Position numbers and translations under genes: made by a program
The notes under the pieces: model-generated
What the model was told of the DNA's origin: nothing
What the model saw: the letters and a program-made list of their open reading frames with translations, nothing else
Databases searched by the model: none
Part shown: positions 1 through 12,455 of the stretch, piece after piece
How the letters are laid out: every line of letters begins with the position of its first letter
Position numbering within the stretch: the stretch's first letter is position 1
From: Macrostomum hystrix
Lineage: Eukaryota; Platyhelminthes; Macrostomidae
Assembly (NCBI GenBank): GCA_950097015.1
Contig: CATNEN010000025.1
Span: forward strand, 3,090,001-3,154,000
DNA length: 64,000 nt
Reading direction: 5' to 3'

Positions 1-213
1 GCACACAGATACTGTACGCAGGCACACACTTACACATCTTCCCTGACTTTCTCATCGTCCGGCAGTGTACATTCTCTAGAGGTTAGCCCTCTAGGGCGAA
101 AATTGCGCGACAAGCCCCAAATGAATGTGGCCTCGCCGCGGAATCGAGCTCAGGGACCTTGGTGCGAGAGGCAAACTCGTTAGACCGCTCTGCCACTCAC
201 CCCCCTACTGAAT
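1..213 (-). repeat. SINE-A copy 1, tRNA-derived, cut by window edge
   Basis: The same sequence recurs at 12.7, 13.0, 28.2, 29.9, 35.9, 39.3 and 52.5 kb. Read on the minus strand it starts near 205 with a tRNA-like head (A-box-like GTGGCAGAGCGG, then a degenerate B box) and runs through a GC-rich body into a GT-rich stretch. Its tail lies off the left edge. The family is named here for convenience. Confidence 0.8.
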
Positions 214-571
214 GCACTATCCCTGATGGGAAAGAGTAGAACTTCGGACCTTCTGTCAGAATCATTGAATATTTCGACGTTCTGCAAGGGTTTAGTTCTT
301 GCATTGATTTTTGTTTCATAAGGTCCGCAACCACTGTTTGCGTTTGTACTAGAACATTGTTCAGGCGTAAAAATGGTCTAAGGAAAATCTCCCGTTGAGA
401 ACTTCTATTGGGTAATACTGTCAAAGCTATTTCACTCATGCCACAATGACCTGACGTCTGAGAGCAATGAGAGACTAGTCTAATTGGGAAATATTTCCAA
501 TAGCTCGCATCTTTCGATAATGGACTAATCCTATCCCACAGCAAAGTGCTCCTTTGAGGCTCCAGGCTCAC

Positions 572-894
572 TCGACCGAGTTCTGCGGCATGGACGGCAC
601 AATCGGAACGTGGCCACCGTTGCGCGACTTCAGCGAGATCTGGGAGCCACGGCGCACCTGGGCCACCTGGCAGATGAGGTCCTGGATATCCTGCGAGGAG
701 CTGTGCGGACTGAACAGGATCTGGGCGGGCAGGAGAGGGGAGGATATGAGCTTGAGCTTTTAATTAGTTTTTTTCAAATGTTTTTTTTCAAACAGAACTT
801 GTTTGATTTCAAACTTATTTTCAAACTTCACCGTTTCTGAGCGGCCATTCACGTCCAGGTAGATGTAGCGAGTACTGCTGGCTCCGTTGCCCAT
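572..894 (-). CDS. PDE9A: PDE9A-like 3',5'-cGMP phosphodiesterase, N-terminal two exons only
   Basis: Exon 1 is 832-894 (start codon at 894) and exon 2 is 572-720; both have GT/AG boundaries and a tiny 111-bp intron. Exon 1 begins MGNGASST and contains YIYLDVNGR; exon 2 reads ILFSPHSSSQDIQDL and later PSMPQNSV. This matches, without gaps at the exon junction, the N-terminal leader known from vertebrate PDE9A (an MGxGSS start, YLDIDGR, then a SSDIMDL-like and a TMPANS-like motif). Exon 2 ends in phase 2 at a GTGAGC donor, so the catalytic HD-domain exons should lie beyond the left edge; none is visible at 1-571. Gly2 with Ser6 fits an N-myristoylation signal (inference), which would suit a membrane-linked isoform. 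The enzyme hydrolyses cGMP. Confidence 0.75.
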
Positions 895-2375
895 GTCTGG
901 CCGAGAATTCACAAGCGTGGGAAATCCTTACGCTCTGCTTCGGCAAAAATACGCGAGCTTTCACTTGGGCTAGATTAGAAATGTTTCACAAGAGAGAAGA
1001 GGAAGGAAGCGAACCCGAGCACGAACCTGATTGGGAATAACAAACAACAGAGGAGCGGCGAGCTCGGAAAGGCAGGCGGGCACTCTTTCCCGCTGAGGCC
1101 GGCGTCCCAGTGTCAAATTACAGGACTTTGAAGCTGTCTCCCTTCATCTTCCTACCTGCCTCCACCCGCTCCTCTCTCCCTTCGACAGCTCGTCACGTTC
1201 GAGCGTCGCCTCGGCTTTGCTCGAACGCCTCCTGCCTCCTGCCTCCAGCCAATGAGCCTGCTGCGCCATGGGAAACTCTTCCACTTTGGGATAATTGCGC
1301 TAATGGGATCGCTAGGCATGCATGCAGTGGTAAGACTAGGGAAGGGATTTCGCCTTTCACTGGCCGCCCGCCTACTTTCTCCCGTCCCCACTTGGCCCTG
1401 TACTCTGTCGTTTTCCAGATCCCATCGCTTGACCAGCATTTGCGAGTCCTCGCCTTCCTTGGTGCAGTATGAGTCGCAAGGGTTAATTAGCAACTTGCCA
1501 TTACGTATTTCGCCTAGATGCAAGCCACCCTTCAAAAGAAACAAAGCGGCGGTATTTTTTCGCTTTCTTCTTCTTCGCTAATTAAAGTTTCAAGCTTCAT
1601 TTGTGAAGCCTTCAAGCTTTATTAATGTTAGGTACTTCAAAAATTTTATCCAAAAATAGCATTCAGTTTGAATTCGTAATGACTAAAAAATAAACTCAAC
1701 AAGCATGCGCTCCAAAGCGTTTGTAGAATCCTTAGGAAAAGGCACCTGTTGTCAAACCCGCCAAGCAGTGGGTTGCTACTTACGATAGCAAGGCTCTACA
1801 AACTACATTATTGAACCACGCATCAGGCAGATGTTTCAGAGAAACAAGGGAAGATACTCTGAGGACGCCAAAACGACGTACGACACGGCGCTCGTTCCTC
1901 AGACGTTATGCAGTCCCACGAGCGAACCAGTTGAGGTGTAAGAATAAGCACCTGAAATGCGACTGTACAGCAAGCTCGTTAACTGCGACTAGAATAAGAT
2001 TTTATGGCATCGCAGCCCGTATTCTGAGTTCAAATCATTCTGTCATTGTGCGTATAACGTTGTTTTCAGTCCTTATTCCTATTATACGCTCGTACGATCG
2101 GGCGCATTAAGCGTCAGGAACGTCCTTTCTGCCCGTCCTTTTGTCCTCTTTCAGTTCTAATTGGTTTCAGTTAGGTCCTTAAAACTTTCCTAGTTGAATC
2201 AAATAGTTTTAGAAGAAGTCGTCAGTGTAGACTTCATTTCACAACCAAGAGAGCTGAGCATAGAAAAACAGCCAAAAATAGGAAATTTCGTAGGAAATTT
2301 CTGTCAACACGCTCAGCTTAGAATTCAACTACGCTCGTTGCTTTCTTCTGGAGGCGTCAAGAATTTCGATACTCT
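895..2375. other. divergent intergenic region between PDE9A-like and MFSD8-like genes
   Basis: The two genes start in opposite directions about 1.5 kb apart, so this stretch probably holds both promoters. It is GC-rich near 1,080-1,260 and AT-rich after 1,580. Open frames near 1,110-1,580 on both strands overlap each other and show no recognisable domain. No clear TATA box or repeat was seen. Confidence 0.5.
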
Positions 2376-5122
2376 ATGACAACAACAGAACCGGCACCGT
2401 CGGAGGATCGCACTGGAGAGAGCCAACCGCTCGTGCCCGATGGCGACTCTTCCGGCTGCTGCGGTGCCTGTTGCAGCCCTGGCTGTCTGGACGCCTGCCG
2501 AGCCAAGCTGAGCGTCGAGAACTCGGTCAAGACGCGAGTGATCGCCATTGGCGCTGTCTGGGGCCTCCTAACCGGTGTGGAGCGTGCTATCATTCTGCCC
2601 ACACTGTGGCTGTACTTTTACACAAAGTTTGACATGTCGGCCGCCATGCAGTTCTACGGTGCCACACTGGCAGCGTTCAACATCTCCGCCCTGTTCTGCA
2701 CGCCGATGTTCGGCTGGCTCTCTCAGCATGGCTATGTGCGGGCCAAGCTGCTGCTGATCATTGCCAACCAGCTAGAGATTGCCGGCAACTTGATCTACTT
2801 TGTTGCGCCGCAGCCCTGGCTTGTGTTTTTAGGCCGCTTCGTGGCCGGAGCTGGCGCCGGCGCCGAGCCGCCGCTGTACGCCGATGTTGTTCGCGTCACG
2901 ACGCGGAAGGAGCGAACTAGCATCATGGTGTACCTGCTGCTGGCCAGGCAGTTCGGACTCATCGCAGGTGAAAAGACCGTACGAATAATGGCAGGATGCT
3001 TGCTCTCTCTGCCTCACAGATTGCAGGATTTACCTACTGCTAAAAAATTACTCAAAAGCGTTCTCAGGTTTGTAATCTTCCCCTTTCTTTTCCTTGGCTT
3101 CGAGATTTTGAGAACATGGACCAATTTTTCGTTGCGATGAAGCCGAGGCTTATGAACACGGATGACGCTTCTTAAATTATCGGAGAGGGTACCTGAATAT
3201 CATGAATGTTAAACGACTAGGTGAGAAAATTAGCTGAGAGCATGGAAGGGTAAGAATTGGGGATGCTGCAGTAGTGATGGGGAATAATTCTTCCCAAATC
3301 AGAAATTACAGCGCCTAGGGTAATTATGCATTGCGCCTATCTTATAATTTTCTGCATGTTGGATGTTTCCAGCATTTTAGGACTAGCCATACTTACCAGC
3401 TAAGTCAGCAGTGCGATCCCCTGCTTCCTTGCTTCCTTCCTCGCCCACACTCCGCCACTTTTTCAAGACAAGCCGACTGTGAGCTTGAGTCCTACCCACA
3501 TGGGGGGATCAAACCTGCTTAACTGCTACAGTGCTGCTAGCTGGGTGTATCACCTGCTCCCGGTCTCTGTCCTCTCTGTGGCTATTTTACCCTGCGTGTG
3601 GTGAGGAGAGGATCCCAGCAATGGGATTGCATAAGCCGAGGGATCATCGGAGAGAGCTAAGTGCGAGGACGCGCAAACTTGACTAAGTTTTTGTAAGCTT
3701 TGTAACGCATGCGATTGTAGCTTTGACTTAAAAAATTTGGCAAAATGGAATTTCGTGAGTGACGAACGAGTGTGTGTTTATGTGTGAGCATGCGCACCAT
3801 GGGGTTTAATAAACAGTCCCAAAGCTCTCAACAATCGATTCCTGTAACGAAATGCAATGTTTTCCAGTTAGCAGAACTTTCAATCGATAGATTGCAGTAT
3901 GTACATGCGTTTTCAAGAGCTCATAAAGCATTATAGCTTTAAAACGAAGTTTGATTTGAGGTGCATTCGAGCTTTTCTACAAGTTCTTCGTCATCCTCAT
4001 CATCCTTTGGCTTCCTTGATTTATTCGCAATACTGTTCCCGCTAGAACTATTGATCGTGTATGTTTCGATGCACTTTGAAAATTGAAAGTCCAAACCTCA
4101 TCTACTCAACCACCGGTGAAGGCCCCGCCCTGACGCTGCTGATGCACCCGATCCGCTACAAGGTCCAACAGTTTGTCATCGACGTCTACAACTCGCCTGG
4201 CCTAGTGATGGCCCTGCTGTGGGCCATCCACACGATCGCTATCATCGCCGCCTACCCGACAGTGAGTCACAGGCGGTTTCGCGGCGGTGTGGCTCGCGAA
4301 TCAAGGGACAGCAGCCTCCAGACCACACGAAGGGCATCCGCGGCAGCGGACAGCCAAACACCTGCAGTACCTACGCCACCGCCGCCTCCGATCGAACAGA
4401 GCGTGTCGGACCGATTCCAACAGTTGTGCAACTTGGAAAAGTTGCGCATGTACTTCAAGCTGGACACTTTTGCCATGGTGTTTGTCACCTTTGCGAGCTA
4501 CTTCAATCTGATGGCGCTGGAGGCTGTACTGCCGCCACTTGCGAATAGGTACTTCGGTTGGGATGAGCTCTACACGAGCTTAGTGTACCTGGGCGCTGGG
4601 ATCCTGGTGATAGTTGTGTTCGTGGTGCTCCGCTTCTTATTGGAAAGGTACGAGGACCGCTACCTGCTCATTTTGAGCATTGGCCTACTCATCGGTGCCT
4701 ATTTCTGGAACTTTATGACTCTTTTATTTGTGGATCGCAACAAGCCGGCTCTTTACATCACCCTAGTGCTCATGGGCATTGTGGCGCACGTTATTGGAAT
4801 GCCAGCCACCTTTGCCATTCCCGAGAGCATTTACAGCAAGAGTCTGCCGGTGGCTGAGATGGACATGGCCCAGGGCGTGTACCGAACCGTGATCGCCATG
4901 GCGGTGCTGGTTGGCCCGCTGATCGGTGGCTCGCTGCAGTTCGTGTCCTGGCTCGTCTTCCTGTTCATGCTGGCGCTGAATCTCATCGCCCTTTTGTTGT
5001 GCTACAAGGCCTACGAGATGCTGGTATATCCGGAGGATGCAGCTGACGAGGGAGAGGACGCGGGTGAGGATGAGGGCGACGGCGAGCCCGATGTCAAAAG
5101 CGGAGACAAGAGAGAAAAGTAG
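2376..5122 (+). CDS. MFSD8: MFSD8/CLN7-like major facilitator, lysosomal-type membrane transporter
   Basis: Two exons, 2376-2967 and 4122-5122, give about 530 residues (human MFSD8 has 518). The GCAG|GTGAAA donor is phase 1. The only acceptor tried that restores frame and similarity is GGTGAAG|GC at 4121/4122, giving the continuous reading FGLIAGPALTLLMHPIRYKV. MFS features are the TRVIAIG...ILPTLW first helix, the FGWLSQHGYVRAK loop 2-3 signature, a glycine-rich GRFVAGAGAG helix 4, and TRKERTS before helix 5. A hydrophilic Pro-rich loop near the middle splits the two six-helix halves, and the C-terminus is acidic. CLN7 proteins act in lysosomal membranes as chloride-conducting or transport proteins; that role here is by homology. 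A dileucine-like motif (SQPLVP, near residue 20) could be a sorting signal. The acceptor has a weak pyrimidine tract, so the junction should be confirmed. Confidence 0.8.
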
Positions 5123-6552
5123 CTGTATGGAATTCGAATTTGCAACGGAACTTTTCAGAGCGTGTAATCCCGCGAACGATGGCCATTGTACATTCAAATG
5201 CTCTCCAATAGAACTATGAGGCAGCAAAATTTTCCACTTGAATATCTTCAGATAGATTAAAATACGCGCTTTATGCTTTAGGAAATCTGAATTACACAAG
5301 TGCGCCAACCTTACATGTATGTGTATTATAAAATGTACTCGTAGTTTGTTTATTGTACTACAGAATTTGACGAGACAATATATTTTTTATCGCTTTGTTT
5401 AACTGCTAAGCGGTTTTTCTTGGAAAATGTCTTCGAAATATCGCACGTTTCCAACTTACCTAGAGTTAAAAATGTATATTTGTCCTGCCATTAAACTGTT
5501 TCTGTAAATCTGAAGTTTTAAAAAATAAATAAAATGTATTTTTTCGAATTTCACTGCCCTCTAGAAGCTTTGAGTTTCTTTTTTCATCACTGAATCTGCC
5601 CATAAGATGAGTAGACATTGCCAAAGTATTCATGCAGAATGTAAATGTCTGCCACAACAAGACCACTGCAGGTACGAGTCTTCTACGGATACCGATGCAC
5701 AATATGTTTAGCGCTGGTCACATTTAACTAGGTGGTTCTTTAAACACTACTTTAAGTAGAGAGGAGTCGGGCTGTTGTTCTTGTTATTATTATTATCATT
5801 GTTGTGGCTAACTCGCCATCCGTAGAGGGGAGAAAACTTTGACAGAAGTCTAATCTGTAAGTAATGACATGGTATGTTAGCCTCCCAACTCCGACCTCAT
5901 CCCAGACGCTCGAGCCGGAGGATCAAGTGACATTTTGAGGCCTAGCGAGGGATCCGTACCAACGCACACACACACACACGCACACACGCACACACACACA
6001 CACACACACACGCACACACACACGAGCAAGTCGGCAGTTCATTCAAATGCTGAATTCCTGGCACACGGGAAAGTATATCAAGCATATGCTTAAACATACT
6101 TTTTTCCTTTCAGTCGCAAAGAAAGAGTGTCAGAACCGGATGTGAAACGCTTGCTCTAACCGGAACCCCCGTTAGAACCGCAAAGCGTCAATGTACAGGT
6201 CTCACCACAAGGTGTCAACACAACACTGGTGCTATTACAATGGCTGCCGTCATTTTAAAGTAGACAATTAAAATCTAAAGAACATCTGCCAACTATTTAT
6301 ATTTAAAGTAGAAATTCTTGTGCCCCGATCAAGAACTCGATGCTAAGCTTGCGCACATCACAGCGACACAATGTAAAATATTATAGTGCAGCGCCTTTTT
6401 ATTCGAACAGTAAGTTTTGTAAGCGGTGGAAATTTATCAGTAATTTAATGCTGCGTTTGTGATAGTGGTCTGGAAAATATTTTCTTGCATGGGTTTGACG
6501 ATGTTCTTACTAGTAGCAACTTTACGTATAATATAGGGGGTATATAGTTTAT
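5123..6552. other. intergenic, 3' of MFSD8-like gene
   Basis: This AT-rich stretch has no gene I can support. It contains a CA-rich microsatellite (listed separately). Nothing else is evident. Confidence 0.5.
5964..6023. repeat. (CA)n/(CACACACG)n microsatellite
   Basis: About 60 bp of alternating CA is punctuated by CG steps, directly visible in the sequence. Confidence 0.9.
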
Positions 6553-6790
6553 CTAGATAGGCTTGTAGCCTAGTGGTTAGACTGTCGGACTCAGGACTTG
6601 AAGGTCGGGGGTTCGATTTCTTACTCCACTGGAACAATGTGGCTCCTTCAGCAAAACGCATAACTCTGCATTGCTTCAGTTCACCCAGCTGTTAATGACA
6701 CCGCTGTTATCAAAGTTGTTATACAAACAACAAAAAGCTTACAAAGCTTTTATAAGAAAATCCCACCCAATGGCACCAAAGTTGTACCAG
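6553..6790 (+). repeat. SINE-B copy, tRNA-derived
   Basis: The head TTGTAGCCTAGTGGTTAGAC is A-box-like and GGGGGTTCGATTTC is B-box-like. It is followed by a body ending in CAGTTCACCCAGCTGTTAATG. The same order of blocks occurs at 33.05 kb (plus), 19.4 kb (minus) and 52.4-52.9 kb (minus). Confidence 0.75.
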
Positions 6791-6979
6791 GGCGGATCTC
6801 ACTGCTGCTGTCTCAATTTAATAGATGTTTAGACTGGCGGTCCTTAAATGGGCCGTTTTAACTCCTCAATATGGTAGCGTATGTATTGCACGAGCGGTAA
6901 TTAGGCAACTGTATGCGTTTCTAGTCAATTAGGCGTCCCCGAGATTAGAGTTTAGCAGTTTCCCTTTTTTTAATATTCT

Positions 6980-7485
6980 TAGTATGATTCTTGGTATAGT
7001 TCTTAGTATGGTTCTTAGTATGGTTCTTAGTATGGTTCTTAGTATGGTTCTTAGTATGGTTCTTAGTATGGTTCTTAGTATGATTCTTGGTATAGTTCTT
7101 AGTATGCTTCTTAGTATGGTTCTTAGTATGGTTCTTAGTATGGTTCTTAGTATGGTTCTTAGTATGGTTCTTAGTATGGTTCTTAGTATGGTTCTTAGTA
7201 TGGTTCTTAGTATGGCTCTTAGTATGGTTCTTAGTATGATTCTTGGTATAGTTCTTAGTATGGTTCTTAGTATGGTTCTTAGTATGGTTCTTAGTATGGT
7301 TCTTAGTATGGTTCTTAGTATGGTTCTTAGTATGGTTCTTAGTATGGTTCTTAGTATGGTTCTTAGTATGGTTCTTAGTATGGTTCTTAGTATGGTTCTT
7401 AGTATGGTTCTTAGTATGGTTCTTAGTATGGTTCTTAGTATGGTTCTTAGTATGGTTCTTAGTATGGTTCCTAGAATAATTCTGA
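6980..7485 (+). repeat. minisatellite, 12-bp unit
   Basis: The unit is TATGGTTCTTAG, repeated about 40 times, with a recurrent variant block (GATTCTTGGTATAG) at 6,984, 7,081 and 7,237. Because 12 is a multiple of 3, both strands carry spurious long open frames (LSMVLSMV on plus, RTILRTIL on minus). It is intergenic, between MFSD8-like and the EF-hand gene. Confidence 0.95.
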
Positions 7486-9851
7486 GTATATTCCTCAGTG
7501 TTTCCTCTCTTAAAATGAATAACACAATACCTGTTTTCAAGGCACTCCTTTTATATTTTGGATAGACACTTTCAAACAACGACTTTCAACGACTTTCAAG
7601 TTTACTCACAAAGTTTTTCAAGCTTTAACAACAAACTACTACAAGGTTATTTTTCTGTCTGAAAGTTGCGGCTGGATTTTTTTTTAATTTATACACACAG
7701 GATTTCGCATTTGTTAAAATGGCGGATTTTAGCAAAATAATATTTACACGGTAGTCATTAAAACAAAAGGATTTTATACAGTATTATTTTTAATACGGTA
7801 AAAAGTAAAACAAAATTGTTATTTTTTGGCACATTTTCAACTTTAAGATTTTTTTAATTATTTTATAAGGCAAAACGTATTTACAAAATGAAAACGTATC
7901 TACACGAAAACATACTATTACATAATCGTGACGGCTAATACAGGGTCTTCGACAAGAATCCCTGAATATCTCGACGATGCTGGCTCTTACGGCTTTGAAA
8001 GTTCATCGTAAATGGCAGGAAAAGTTTTATTCAGATAATGGACTTTCACGAAAATCAGTCATTCGGTTTGAGAGCTAGGCAGTGAAGTAGGCAGTGGGTA
8101 TTTAAAATACCCCATGGTCTTTCCCCAGGGGAAAATAGTCTTTGTACTGCTAGAATGCTTTGGTCTCATTTGCGATTTTGATGGGCATTTCGCATGAGAA
8201 TTTTTCACTTGAGTAACATTTGCTGATGTTCTCGTGGTTTCTACTGGTCCCTACCTCGGTGGAAAGCCTTTGTCTACAGAAGCCCGTATTTGCTACATTA
8301 AATCTCTTCCCTGCACAATGCCCCAAACCTCCCTTTCTCCTGCAGATTCTGGCCAATTAGAGAGACACGGAAAAAATCTGGTAGGGGGAGGGGCTGTGGG
8401 TAGGATTAATGTTGAGTGATTTGGGAGATTTAGGGAGATCTGCAGCCCCAAAGCGTCATTGTCGCTTTTTGATCCCGACAGCCAACCATTTTCGGCTCTT
8501 CTTCCCCACCTCACCGCTCGTCTTTTTTCGGCTTTCAACCTAGCAAATAAAAAGAGAAATCGCTTCTGCCCCATCCACTAGACCTGTAGTTGTCAGGCTG
8601 TGAGGCTATTCAAGCAGCAACTCTCCCTGGTGAGCTCGGCGAGGTGAGTAAAGCGTGACAAAATACGGTCTGCAAGCATTCTCACTAGAAAATAATCTTT
8701 TGTGCTCGGAAGAATAGGAGGTAGCATGCTCTACATTTTTGACTTCCCCATGGCCTTCGAGCCGAGCTTTTGTAGGCCTCTTTTATTGTCAGTTCATGCA
8801 TTCTCCTAGAGCTCATCCTTCATAATAGGCAGCTCCTAATAGGCAGTATTGGGCCTTGCGACGCCAGACAGTGTACTTTAATGGAAGCCCGGATTGCCTT
8901 TTTTAATCTAAGCTGGGCTGTCAACCCCACAGCCTCCTCCCGTTCAGGGACGCCATCCACCTCCGAGCGGCGTTGTCCCTCGTTGTCCCCCCAAGCCCAG
9001 CTAGGCCCAAACCAGTGGCTGACAATTTTATTGAAAACCTGTCCATATCGCTACGGTGGATAGAGGAGCCTGGAGCCGAGAATGAGTCTGTGTCAGGGCT
9101 AGATAGAATCTAGCATTTTCTATAAAAAAACCTGGCCAACTCGCCTCTTATTCTCTTTCCTTTGCGGATCCGTCACCTGTTGTCAGTGCAAATAGGCAGC
9201 CTGGCATCGCCTCCAACCTCATCCTCAACCTCCGCCCAATTCTCTGCTGGCTCCAATGCGGATTAGCTGATGACGAGAATCGAGTTCATTTGGGCATCAG
9301 GCAAAATAAAAAATCCTAGAACAATGAGGAAGCGTAACCCGCACTGCACTGCTGAATGACAAATTCTAAAAAAACCAAGCACCTTGCAGCCACCTGGGCA
9401 AACTGGAACGGCTGAGCAGGTTTGTTCTCAAACATCGACTGCATATGGACTTAGATTTGCTTCGCTGTCTCATCCTAGAAGTTTGCGCCAATGAAACTTC
9501 GCCAGAAGGCTCATGTGTCATGCTTTCGTAACATTTTCTGCATCCATCCAGCAAATATTTTGTTTGCTTCCGGCCAATTATTCCCCGCTGCCTTTGTACT
9601 CTTTCCCTGGTTATTGGAAGCGGGCCATTGAGCAGTGTGTGAGTACAAGGAACAAAACACGCGGGCCGCCCTTAATCCACCGAGACTCAACGCTTGGAAC
9701 TGGACTAAACTTCAGTTTGGCCTAGACAGGCTAGCGGCCGCCGCTTCCGCTCTTGTGCCAGAAGTCTCCAGCCCAGATTGAAAGTCAACAATCTCGGGCC
9801 CCTCAGCGGGGAGGGCTGTGGGCCGGGAATTTTACTCCCCAGTTTTTTGGT
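7486..9851. other. long non-genic stretch
   Basis: 7.5-7.9 kb is AT-rich. 7.9-8.12 kb resembles one half of the inverted-repeat element at 37.5 kb (listed separately). 8.1-9.85 kb has mixed composition with only short, unsupported open frames. The last part probably contains the upstream promoter of the EF-hand gene. Confidence 0.45.
7905..8120 (+). mobile_element. MITE fragment related to the 37.5-kb element
   Basis: GACTTTCACGAAAATC...GTCATTCGG followed by GTGAAGTAGGCAGTGGGTA and then a terminal GTGGGTATTTAAAATACC...CATGGTCT matches the right end of the element at 37,501-37,912. The subterminal block AATATCTCGACGATGC is present inverted in the left part of that element. No matching left terminus was found here. 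Confidence 0.55.
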
Positions 9852-9859
9852 TATAAAAG
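9852..9859 (+). promoter_or_regulatory. TATA box candidate for the EF-hand gene
   Basis: TATAAAAG lies 153 bp upstream of the ATG at 10,005. A pyrimidine-rich tract ending in CTATCGCAG near 9,935-9,944 could be a 5'UTR or spliced-leader acceptor. Confidence 0.4.
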
Positions 9860-10004
9860 TGCAACAGTTTTGGGTTTCTGCACAGGTTTCTGCTAGGGAA
9901 TGTTTCATAACTGTGTATCTGTGTAACTCTCACCTCTATCGCAGGGCACTATTCACTGACATAATAGTACACCTGGCTAAACTGGCTGTCGGAAAAGTGT
10001 TGCA

Positions 10005-12455
10005 ATGGACCCGCAGATCAGCGAGGCAGAGCTGAAAGGTGAGGGTCAGTAACAATATTGCGGCTGCATTTCACGCTATCATCATCATCGACATGCGCAA
10101 CTTCTTCAGCTACTTCTGTGTCGCTACCTCTCTGCCTCTCTACTACCTACATCTCTGCCTCTCTACTACCTACATCTCTGCCACTCTACTACCTACATCT
10201 CTGCCACTCTACTACCTATATCTCTGCCACTCTACTACCTACATCTCTGCCACTCTACTACCTACATCTCTGCCACTCTACTACATACATCTCTGCAACT
10301 CTACTACCTACATCTCTGCCACTCTACTACCTACATCTCTGCCACTCTACTACCTACATCTCTGCCACTCTACTACCTACCTCTCTGCCACTCTACTACA
10401 TACATCTCTGCCACTCTACTACCTACATCTCTGCCACTCTACTACCTACATCTCTGCCACTCTACTACCTACATCTCTGCCACTCTACTACCTACATCTC
10501 TGCCACTCTACTACATACATCTCTGCAACTCTACTACCTACATCTCTGCCACTCTACTACCTACATCTCTGCCACTCTACTACCTACATCTCTGCCACTC
10601 TACTACCTATATCTCTGCCACTCTACTACCTACATCTCTGCCACTCTACTACCTACATCTCTGCCACTCTACTACATACATCTCTGCAACTCTACTACCT
10701 ACATCTCTGCAACTCTACTACCTACATCTCTGCCACTCTACTACCTACATCTCTGCCACTCTACTACCTACCTCTCTGCCACTCTACTACATACATCTCT
10801 GCCACTCTACTACCTACATCTCTGCCACTCTACTACCTACATCTCTGCCACTCTACTACCTACATCTCTGCCACTCTACTACCTACATCTCTGCCACTCT
10901 ACTACATACATCTCTGCAACTCTACTACCTACATCTCTGCCACTCTACTACCTACATCTCTGCCACTCTACTACCTACATCTCTGCCACTCTACTACCTA
11001 CATCTCTGCCACTCTACTACCTACATCTCTGCCACTCTACTACCTACATCTCTGCCACTCTACTACCTACATCTCTGCCACTCTACTACCTACATCTCTG
11101 CCACTCTACTACATACATCTCTGCAACTCTACTACCTACATCTCTGCCACTCTACTACCTACATCTCTGCCACTCTACTACCTACCTCTCTGCCACTCTA
11201 CTACCTACCTCTCTGCCACTCTACTACATACATCTCTGCCACTCTACTACCTACATCTCTGCCACTCTACTACCTACATCTCTGCCACTCTACTACCTAC
11301 CTCTCTGCCACTCTACTACCTACCTCTCTGCCACTCTACTACATACATCTCTGCCACTCTACTACCTACATCTCTGCCACTCTACTACCTACATCTCTGC
11401 CACTCTACTACCTACCTCTCTGCCACTCTACTACCCACCTGTCTGCCACTCTACTGCCTTCCTCTGTGCAACTCTACTACATACCTCTCGGACACTCTAC
11501 TAGCTACCTCGCTGCCACTCTATCTACGCCAATGTCGCTACTATCTTCCTACCTACGTGTCTGCCATTCTACTTGTGCATGTGCACTATCAAATATATCC
11601 CTCACTCATAGCTCCAACGGTAAGTATATCTTATCATGCTCCTAACTTGTCATCAAACTCATCAATGAATCTCATTTCAGACATGTTCGCTCTATTCGAT
11701 CAAAACAATTCGGGCTATATCGAGAGTTTCGAGTTGCGCAACATTCTGCAGGCCATGGGTCAGAATCCGACGCAGAAAGATGTGGATAACATCATTCAGG
11801 AGGCGGACGTTCTTGGTGAGTTTCTGAAGTTTGTTTAGCCCTCAGAAAGCAGATTTTCAGTGATTATTTTTATTTTGCAGTTAAAGACGGCAAGATAGAC
11901 TTTGACGAGTTCTCTCGCATTATGAAAACCAGTGGCACCTTCAAGACGACAAATGAGATGGACAACGAATTGCTGAACGCTTTTGAGGTAATCCGCAGTC
12001 CTCCGTCCTTCTCGTTATTCACTCAGAAACTCATTTGAGACGTGCGGGTGCCTTTGTGCGTATGCAGGTCGCATCAGTGCCAACAATGCCCCAGCAAATA
12101 ATACTAGCCATCAACACCCCTTAATCTGTTTGGCTATTAAAAATTACCAACCTACAATGCTCGATTCCCCAACCGGACAATTCAGATGTTTGATCGTGAC
12201 AAGAACGGCTACATCAGCCGACAGGAGCTGGAGTTTGTACTGAAGTCCATCGGCGAGCCAATGTCCACCGAGGAGATTGACGAGATGTTCAAGAGCGCTG
12301 ACGCCAACGAGGACGGCCGCATCAGCTACAGAGGTTAGCCGAAGCTGTCTGTTCACTCTAGATACTAGATACTCTCGGATACTTGAAAACTAGCTGAATT
12401 GGCTCCTTATTCCATTTCAGAGTTCGTGGTGATGTTCAACCACTCATCTCGATGA
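10005..12455 (+). CDS. calmodulin/troponin-C-like four-EF-hand calcium-binding protein
   Basis: Five exons: 10005-10038, 11681-11815, 11881-11987, 12186-12333 and 12421-12455, all GT/AG and phase-consistent, give 152 residues (calmodulin has 149). The first exon encodes MDPQISEAELK. EF1 loop: residues 18-29, DQNNSGYIESFE, acidic at positions 1 and 12. EF3 loop: about 95-106, DRDKNGYISRQE. EF4 loop: about 131-142, DANEDGRISYRE; both are canonical. EF2 is odd: DVLVKDGKIDFDE (54-66) is 13 residues long, with the extra residue at the exon 2/3 junction, and it lacks the usual second acidic ligand, so it probably binds calcium poorly or not at all. The likely role is a cytosolic calcium sensor; whether it is a diverged calmodulin or a muscle troponin C cannot be settled from sequence. 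Intron 1 is almost entirely a 23-bp minisatellite. Confidence 0.85.
10128..11520 (+). repeat. minisatellite, 23-bp unit, in intron 1 of the EF-hand gene
   Basis: The unit TCTCTGCCACTCTACTACC plus TACA is repeated about 60 times. The plus strand is very poor in G. Variants (CATACATCTCTGCAACTC, CTACCTCTC) recur in the same order, suggesting duplication of multi-unit blocks. The unit has no stop in any plus frame, so spurious open frames of 481 and 599 residues run through it; the latter reads on into EF-hand exon 2. The array begins about 90 bp after the 5' splice site. Confidence 0.95.

Noticed and set aside
1110-1581. Overlapping open frames of 109-130 residues
   Set aside because: Mutually overlapping on both strands, compositionally biased, no splice or domain support.
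6929-7579. Opposed open frames of 193 and 216 residues (LSMV and RTIL repeats)
   Set aside because: A 12-bp repeat is open on both strands; no start context or domain.
10039-11838. 599- and 481-residue open frames with LPLYYLHLCHSTTYISAT repeats
   Set aside because: They come from a 23-bp tandem repeat with no stop in any plus frame, lying in an intron with good splice sites; the longer one merges with EF-hand exon 2 by chance.
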